DNA from: CAZVCG01 sp964649675
GTDB lineage: Bacteria; Pseudomonadota; Alphaproteobacteria; UBA9219
Assembly: GCA_964649675.1 (NCBI GenBank)
Contig: CAZYPX010000070.1
Span: 1 to 9,516 of the forward strand
Direction: 5' to 3'
DNA: 9,516 bases
The notes below the pieces were generated by a model. It was not told where the DNA came from and searched no databases. It saw nothing but the letters and a program-made list of their open reading frames with translations. Positions 6,187-9,516 of this stretch are shown here, one piece after another (positions within the stretch are counted from its first letter, which is position 1; each line of letters starts with the position of its first letter). Position numbers and translations under genes: made by a program.

Positions 6187-7134
6187 TTAGCGTGCTTTTT
6201 TCGGCGTGGGGGCTTCCTTTGACGGAGGCGTATCCATGCGGCGCAAAGGCGGCATATACAAAAGCATAGAGGCCGCAACATAAATCGAAGAGTAAGTCCC
6301 CACGAAAATGCCCCATGTAAGCGCCGCCGAAAAATTGATCAGCGTCGGCCCGCCCAAGAAGAGCAAAGGCAAGATCGCGACAAGCGTAGTGCCCGCCGTC
6401 ATCAGCGTGCGCGAAAGCGTCTGGTTTACAGCATCGTTGATGACAACCTTCAGATCATAGGCTTTTTGGCGGCGCAGCGTTTCGCGGATGCGGTCGAAAA
6501 CGACGACGGTATCGTTGATCGAATAACCGGCAAGCGTCAGCAACACGGCGACGGACGTAAGATTGAAGTCAAGCTGCAACACGGCGTAAAAACCAACCGT
6601 CACAAAAACGTCGTGCAGCGTCGCGATAAATGCCGCCACACCAAACTGCCATTCAAAACGCACGGCGACGTAGGCGGCAATAGCCAAAATGGCCAAGACT
6701 GTCGCCAAAATTCCCGCGCGCAACAATTCCGCGCCGACTGCAGGACCGACGACTTCGACGCGCCGGTATTCGTATCCGCTCCCGAGCTTTTCGCGAACGG
6801 CGGCGACGGCTTTTTGCTGCGCTTCCTCACCGCCCTCTTGCCGTTGCACGCGGATCAGGATGTCGTTCGGGCTTCCGAATTCCTGAAGCTCGACTTGTCC
6901 AAGACCAAGCGTCGCAAGCTCGGACCGCAATGCGCCTACGTTAATCGCCTGTTCGGCCTTGGCCTCGATCAGGATGCCTCCCTTGAAGTCGATTCCAAGG
7001 TTAAGGCCCTTGGCAAACAAGGCCCATAAAGTGACAAGCACAAGCAAAATCGTGACGCCGAACGCGAGCCAGCGCTTGGCGACGAAATCGATTTTCGTGT
7101 CTTGCGGAATAAACTGATGTGGTCGCAGAAACAT
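6187..7134 (-). CDS. secF: SecF, protein translocase subunit
   Basis: This 315-residue member of the RND-like SecF family works with SecD in the inner membrane, using the proton motive force to drive late steps of Sec-dependent export. Signatures visible are the first membrane helix (about 21-41) followed by NLGIDFKGG (about 44-52), a periplasmic domain (about 55-138), and helices from about 141 on. The conserved segment GYSINDTVVVFDRIRE (about 203-218) and NQTLSRTLMT follow. The C-terminal tail is Pro/Lys-rich. The frame stays open to 7221, but the ATG at 7134 has TGAGG 7-8 nt upstream and the standard SecF opening, so I start there. SecD normally sits immediately upstream; here a divergent deaminase gene occupies that side, so secD must be elsewhere. 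Confidence 0.93.
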   Translation of the reverse strand: MFLRPHQFIPQDTKIDFVAKRWLAFGVTILLVLVTLWALFAKGLNLGIDFKGGILIEAKAEQAINVGALRSELATLGLGQVELQEFGSPNDILIRVQRQEGGEEAQQKAVAAVREKLGSGYEYRRVEVVGPAVGAELLRAGILATVLAILAIAAYVAVRFEWQFGVAAFIATLHDVFVTVGFYAVLQLDFNLTSVAVLLTLAGYSINDTVVVFDRIRETLRRQKAYDLKVVINDAVNQTLSRTLMTAGTTLVAILPLLFLGGPTLINFSAALTWGIFVGTYSSIYVAASMLLYMPPLRRMDTPPSKEAPTPKKAR

Positions 7135-7317
7135 AAGAAACCTCAACAAACCCTTAACACAGACCGGACAACCTGTTACAACCTCCGCCCCTGCCTGTCC
7201 AACAAAAAGGGCATAGGGCAAGATTTAACCGGAAAGAAAGACCATTGCCGTAAGATGCGCAGGCAAAGCACCCGCTAAAATTTCCGCATATACGGCCCAA
7301 GACTATTTACTTTGAAC

Positions 7318-7872
7318 ATGAACAAGACGCGCAACTCCTCACCGAAAGCACAACTCCAAACGGGCCATAAAAACCGCCGTCGCAACCATTTGGCGGAACA
7401 CAGAATGTGGCTCAGGCGCGCGAAGGCTCTCGCCAAGCGCCCCGTCAGCAAGGGGGGCAGTCCCCACCCGACCGTCAAAGTCGGGGCCGTAATCGTCGAT
7501 GCTCAAGGCCGCAAGATCACGGAGTCCTCCAACCGCTTCGCCCGAGGTGTCGACCGCCGCAGGCCCGAACGCTACAAGGACAACAACCGCTCTCTTTGGA
7601 TAAATTGCGCCGAGCAACTAGCCATGCTGGAAGCCGCGCGCAAAGGCCTCGCCCTGAAAGGAGCCAGGCTCTACCTGACTCTGGAGCCGTGTACCATCTG
7701 TGCGGGCTTGATCGTCGAATCCGGCATTAGCGACGTGCTGGTTCCCCTCGACGCCCACCGCTCTTACGCCAAACTCAAGGACAAATGGAAACCCAGCATC
7801 GAAGCCGGCCTCGTCAAAATGGCCGAAGCGGGCGTAAGGGTTACCACCATCGACATGCTTGACGAATCCTAA
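7318..7872 (+). CDS. Zinc-dependent dCMP/cytidine deaminase-family protein
   Basis: Counting from the ATG at 7318 there are 184 residues. The zinc site is complete: CAE (C97-A98-E99, in the [HC]AE form with Cys as ligand and Glu as proton donor) and PCTIC (C125, C128). VKVGAVIVD near 53-62 is the usual strand before the active site. The [HC]AE plus PCxxC pair defines the cytidine deaminase superfamily. The Cys form and spacing suggest a deoxycytidylate deaminase (dCMP to dUMP) or a related nucleotide or riboflavin-type deaminase, and the substrate cannot be settled here. About 28 basic N-terminal residues precede the fold. A TTG at 7312 and an internal ATG at 7405 (with GGCGG upstream, opening MWLRRAKAL) are alternative starts; the latter gives a protein closer to family length. 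Its stop overlaps that of the convergent gene. Confidence 0.8.
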   Translation: MNKTRNSSPKAQLQTGHKNRRRNHLAEHRMWLRRAKALAKRPVSKGGSPHPTVKVGAVIVDAQGRKITESSNRFARGVDRRRPERYKDNNRSLWINCAEQLAMLEAARKGLALKGARLYLTLEPCTICAGLIVESGISDVLVPLDAHRSYAKLKDKWKPSIEAGLVKMAEAGVRVTTIDMLDES

Positions 7873-8930
7873 TGCGGCCCCAGCGTTCCCGACTTGCGTA
7901 AAAACAACGCCGCCGCGCGGTTTTGCTCGTCGTGCGCCGGACTGCGGTCGCCATAGCCGCGCATGTGGTGCATGACCGGCATGATCTCGGTGGATGCGTC
8001 CGCACGTTCATGCAGCGCGCCCAATGAAATATGATCCGCCGCGCGAAAGACGTTGGCCAGCGCCGTTTGGAACGCGTTGTATTGAAATTCACCGGGCGCG
8101 CAATAGACCCAGCTCTTGCGATTGATGGATTCCGGCAGCGTCAAGCCCACCGCGATGTCGTGCGCGATGTTCCGTTGCGGCAGCATTTCAAGAATCTTGA
8201 AAAAATGTTGCGACAAGCGTTGCTGCCGGGCTTTTAGCGCCTTTTTCGCGTTTCGCGTATCGCCGCTTTCGCCTTTTTTCTTGGTGCTTCCCTCTTCGTC
8301 TTCGTCTTCCTCCTGCTCCTCGCTCAACCCGAAGTCACGCGTGAAAAGATTGGCCGCGCCAAGCGTCATCGCCACATGCGGCAAGGCATTCGCAAAATCC
8401 CACGTATTGGCGCAAAGCTTGCTCGCGTGCCTTTTTGTCTCCGCGAGGCTTTGCTCTTCGAGATAGAGCATATGAATGAGCTGGGTGATCTCATCCTGTA
8501 GCTTTGCGTCCAGAATCCTCAGCTCGTCATAGTGCGAGGGTTCGACATAATTGCCCATCGTAATCACGGTGATGCGATAACCCTTAGCGCGCATTTTCAT
8601 GATGTCGTCGAAGGCGCGCGTGAAATGCTCAACCTTTAGATCGTAGATATAATAATTGTCGGCTTCCTGCAGCAATTCGAACTGCCGTACAGCGGCCCAT
8701 TCGACGTGAAACTCGTCGAGCACCGATGCGTCGCCTGCCAAAACGCGCGCCGCGACTTTTTCTTGCAACGACGAGGGAAACCACACTTCGGTCGCCGCGC
8801 CTTTGCCGATGCGCTGGATATACGAAAAACCGCAAACGATGCGGCGGCCCGCCGCCTCGGGCGACGCGAAGATGGGGATGGGCCCAGATTTGGAAACGGC
8901 GCTTGATGCCGCAGAAAACAGAACAGACAC
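7869..8930 (-). CDS. Unrecognised 353-residue protein downstream of a TPP riboswitch
   Basis: I do not recognise the family. The protein appears soluble: no membrane helices and no clear signal peptide. Residues about 95-160 (YYIYDLKVEHFTRAFDDIM...YRITVITMGNYVEP) look like an alpha/beta domain. Residues about 137-200 are helical. A highly acidic then basic linker at about 203-222 (EEQEEDEDEEG, then KKK) separates a C-terminal helical region (about 227-353) rich in His and Met (IMPVMHHMRGYGDRSPAHDE). Start: a GTG at 8930 with GGGAG 8 nt upstream; no better ATG is available. The TPP riboswitch lies upstream in the same direction with no other gene between, so this is the gene it would control. 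A hairpin (arms 8948-8954 and 8970-8976) sits just before the ribosome binding site and could be the expression platform. No thiamine-pathway motif is visible. Confidence 0.75.
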   Translation of the reverse strand: MSVLFSAASSAVSKSGPIPIFASPEAAGRRIVCGFSYIQRIGKGAATEVWFPSSLQEKVAARVLAGDASVLDEFHVEWAAVRQFELLQEADNYYIYDLKVEHFTRAFDDIMKMRAKGYRITVITMGNYVEPSHYDELRILDAKLQDEITQLIHMLYLEEQSLAETKRHASKLCANTWDFANALPHVAMTLGAANLFTRDFGLSEEQEEDEDEEGSTKKKGESGDTRNAKKALKARQQRLSQHFFKILEMLPQRNIAHDIAVGLTLPESINRKSWVYCAPGEFQYNAFQTALANVFRAADHISLGALHERADASTEIMPVMHHMRGYGDRSPAHDEQNRAAALFLRKSGTLGPH

Positions 8931-9009
8931 TTCTTTTTCTCCCTTCCGCCTTCGCCATCGGTTTTCTTCCGAAGGCTCCGGCGGACCTGCCTTTTGCTGC
9001 GCGGTAAGG

Positions 9010-9095
9010 CGTAGCGGAGGCGGTCGCTGGCATGACCCAGATCAGGTTCAACGGGTATAATCTCAGCCCTCACGACAAGGGCACCCCGGCGCATA
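9010..9095 (-). promoter_or_regulatory. TPP riboswitch (THI element)
   Basis: The minus strand carries the THI-box core in order: GGGGTGCCC (9087-9079); a hairpin GCCCT/AGGGC around TGTCGTG; CTGAGA (9066-9061); ACCCG (9056-9052); TGAACCTGATCTGGGT (9050-9035); ATGCCAGCG (9033-9025). These are the pyrimidine- and pyrophosphate-sensing loops of TPP riboswitches. Binding of thiamine pyrophosphate normally lowers expression of the downstream gene, in proteobacteria often by hiding the ribosome binding site. The closing P1 stem is weak: I can pair only about 3-4 bp. About 94 nt separate the core from the GTG start at 8930. Confidence 0.92.
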
Positions 9096-9097
9096 AA

Positions 9098-9126
9098 GTG
9101 CTAAATAAGTCGGTCAGAATTGTCAA
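9098..9126 (-). promoter_or_regulatory. Candidate promoter for the TPP-riboswitch transcript
   Basis: On the minus strand a perfect TTGACA (9126-9121) is followed after 17 nt by TAGCAC (9103-9098), a weak -10. The predicted start near 9091 places the RNA's 5' end right at the riboswitch, which would explain the short P1 stem. Confidence 0.45.
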
Positions 9127-9264
9127 ACCAGAAGCAGCTTAATAGGGTCTTTATTCAAAGCCCTCGGCGTATTATGGAGAAATTTTCGCGGCGAATTGGG
9201 CTATTTCAAGATTCATCTTGTATTTCCTGAAAAGATCGGCAATTTTACGGCCTCCTCGACGTGT

Positions 9265-9340
9265 GGGGCCATAGCTCAGCTGGGAGAGCGCAACAATGGC
9301 ATTGTTGAGGTCAGGGGTTCGATCCCCCTTGGCTCCACCA
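9265..9340 (+). tRNA. tRNA-Ala (anticodon GGC)
   Basis: A full 76-nt cloverleaf is present. The acceptor GGGGCCA (9265-9271) pairs with TGGCTCC (9330-9336) and includes the G3-U70 wobble that identifies alanine tRNAs. The D-loop region is GCTCAGCTGGGAGAGC. The anticodon stem CAACA/TGTTG holds the loop ATGGCAT (anticodon GGC, reads GCC/GCU). The T-arm contains GGTTCGATCC. Discriminator A and CCA (9338-9340) are encoded. Confidence 0.96.
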
Positions 9341-9516
9341 ACTATCTTTACCGAGCTAGCGTTCAAGATTTTTGCGCCCATCTATATAGTGTTTCAGCAA
9401 GGGCAAAGATGGGCTTGCGCGTCCATGGTCAAAAAGCCGTGAGATATGATCTTTCGCAGTTTTGACCTGCCCCCCGTATTTTGATCCACGCTGAAGGTGA
9501 ATCTGTTCTAACTTTG
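9341..9516. other. Region downstream of tRNA-Ala with hairpin and possible IS terminus
   Basis: No gene is supported. An 8-bp inverted repeat GCCCATCT (9376-9383) and AGATGGGC (9407-9414) with a 23-nt spacer could help end the tRNA transcript, but no U-run follows. From 9463 the sequence TGACCTGCCCCCCG resembles, by eye, termini of IS3-like elements found in alphaproteobacteria. The window ends before any transposase frame could be seen. Confidence 0.3.

Noticed and set aside
8629..9094. Minus-strand open frames starting within the TPP riboswitch
   Set aside because: They read through structured riboswitch RNA and overlap the better-supported GTG-started gene; no recognisable domain.
9172..9381. 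Minus-strand open frame reading GAKGDRTPDL...ALSQLSYGP
   Set aside because: It is the antisense translation of the tRNA-Ala gene, a well-known source of spurious protein annotations.

Overview
The window comes from a free-living or predatory-type alphaproteobacterium of moderate GC. The evidence is a Caulobacter-style Tad/Flp pilus cluster (cpaA, cpaB, cpaC, cpaD and an flp pilin), an alphaproteobacterial-looking SecF, and dense minus-strand operon packing with overlapping or nearly touching genes. I cannot name a genus from the sequence. Composition is mostly uniform. The secreted-protein gene near 4.3-4.9 kb and the intergenic stretches around it are visibly AT-richer than the rest.

Left third (1-4133, minus strand): a Tad pilus operon reads right to left as cpaA (prepilin peptidase), cpaB (SAF/RcpC periplasmic protein), cpaC (secretin) and cpaD (lipoprotein, cut by the left edge). 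Gaps are 12 nt or less, or ATGA-type. Just upstream is a separate flp pilin gene with a strong Shine-Dalgarno site. It has its own rho-independent terminator, and a second terminator-like hairpin lies further on. The pilin is therefore probably a separate, highly expressed transcript. A perfect 13-bp inverted repeat lies between these terminators and cpaA.

Middle (4339-6146): a minus-strand gene for an unrecognised exported protein is divergent from a plus-strand pair. The first of the pair encodes a DUF2786-like/coiled-coil protein. The second encodes another A24-type prepilin peptidase homologue. These two genes share a reading frame and are separated only by a TAG, one codon and a TTG start.

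Right part (6187-9516): secF (minus, no secD beside it) is divergent from a zinc-dependent dCMP/cytidine deaminase-family gene (plus). That gene converges with overlapping stop codons on an unrecognised 353-residue protein (minus). The unrecognised gene follows a clear TPP (THI-box) riboswitch whose start is set by a good candidate promoter. This is the most unusual arrangement in the window, because the protein resembles no thiamine enzyme or transporter that I know. Beyond lies a tRNA-Ala(GGC) gene, and at the extreme right edge a possible insertion-sequence terminus.

How it fits together: flp supplies the pilin; CpaA (and possibly the second A24 enzyme) processes prepilins; CpaC with CpaB and CpaD forms the outer-membrane channel. 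The motor ATPase and platform genes (cpaE/F, tadB/C) would be expected beyond the left edge. The SecF, deaminase and riboswitch-linked genes are separate housekeeping or unknown units.
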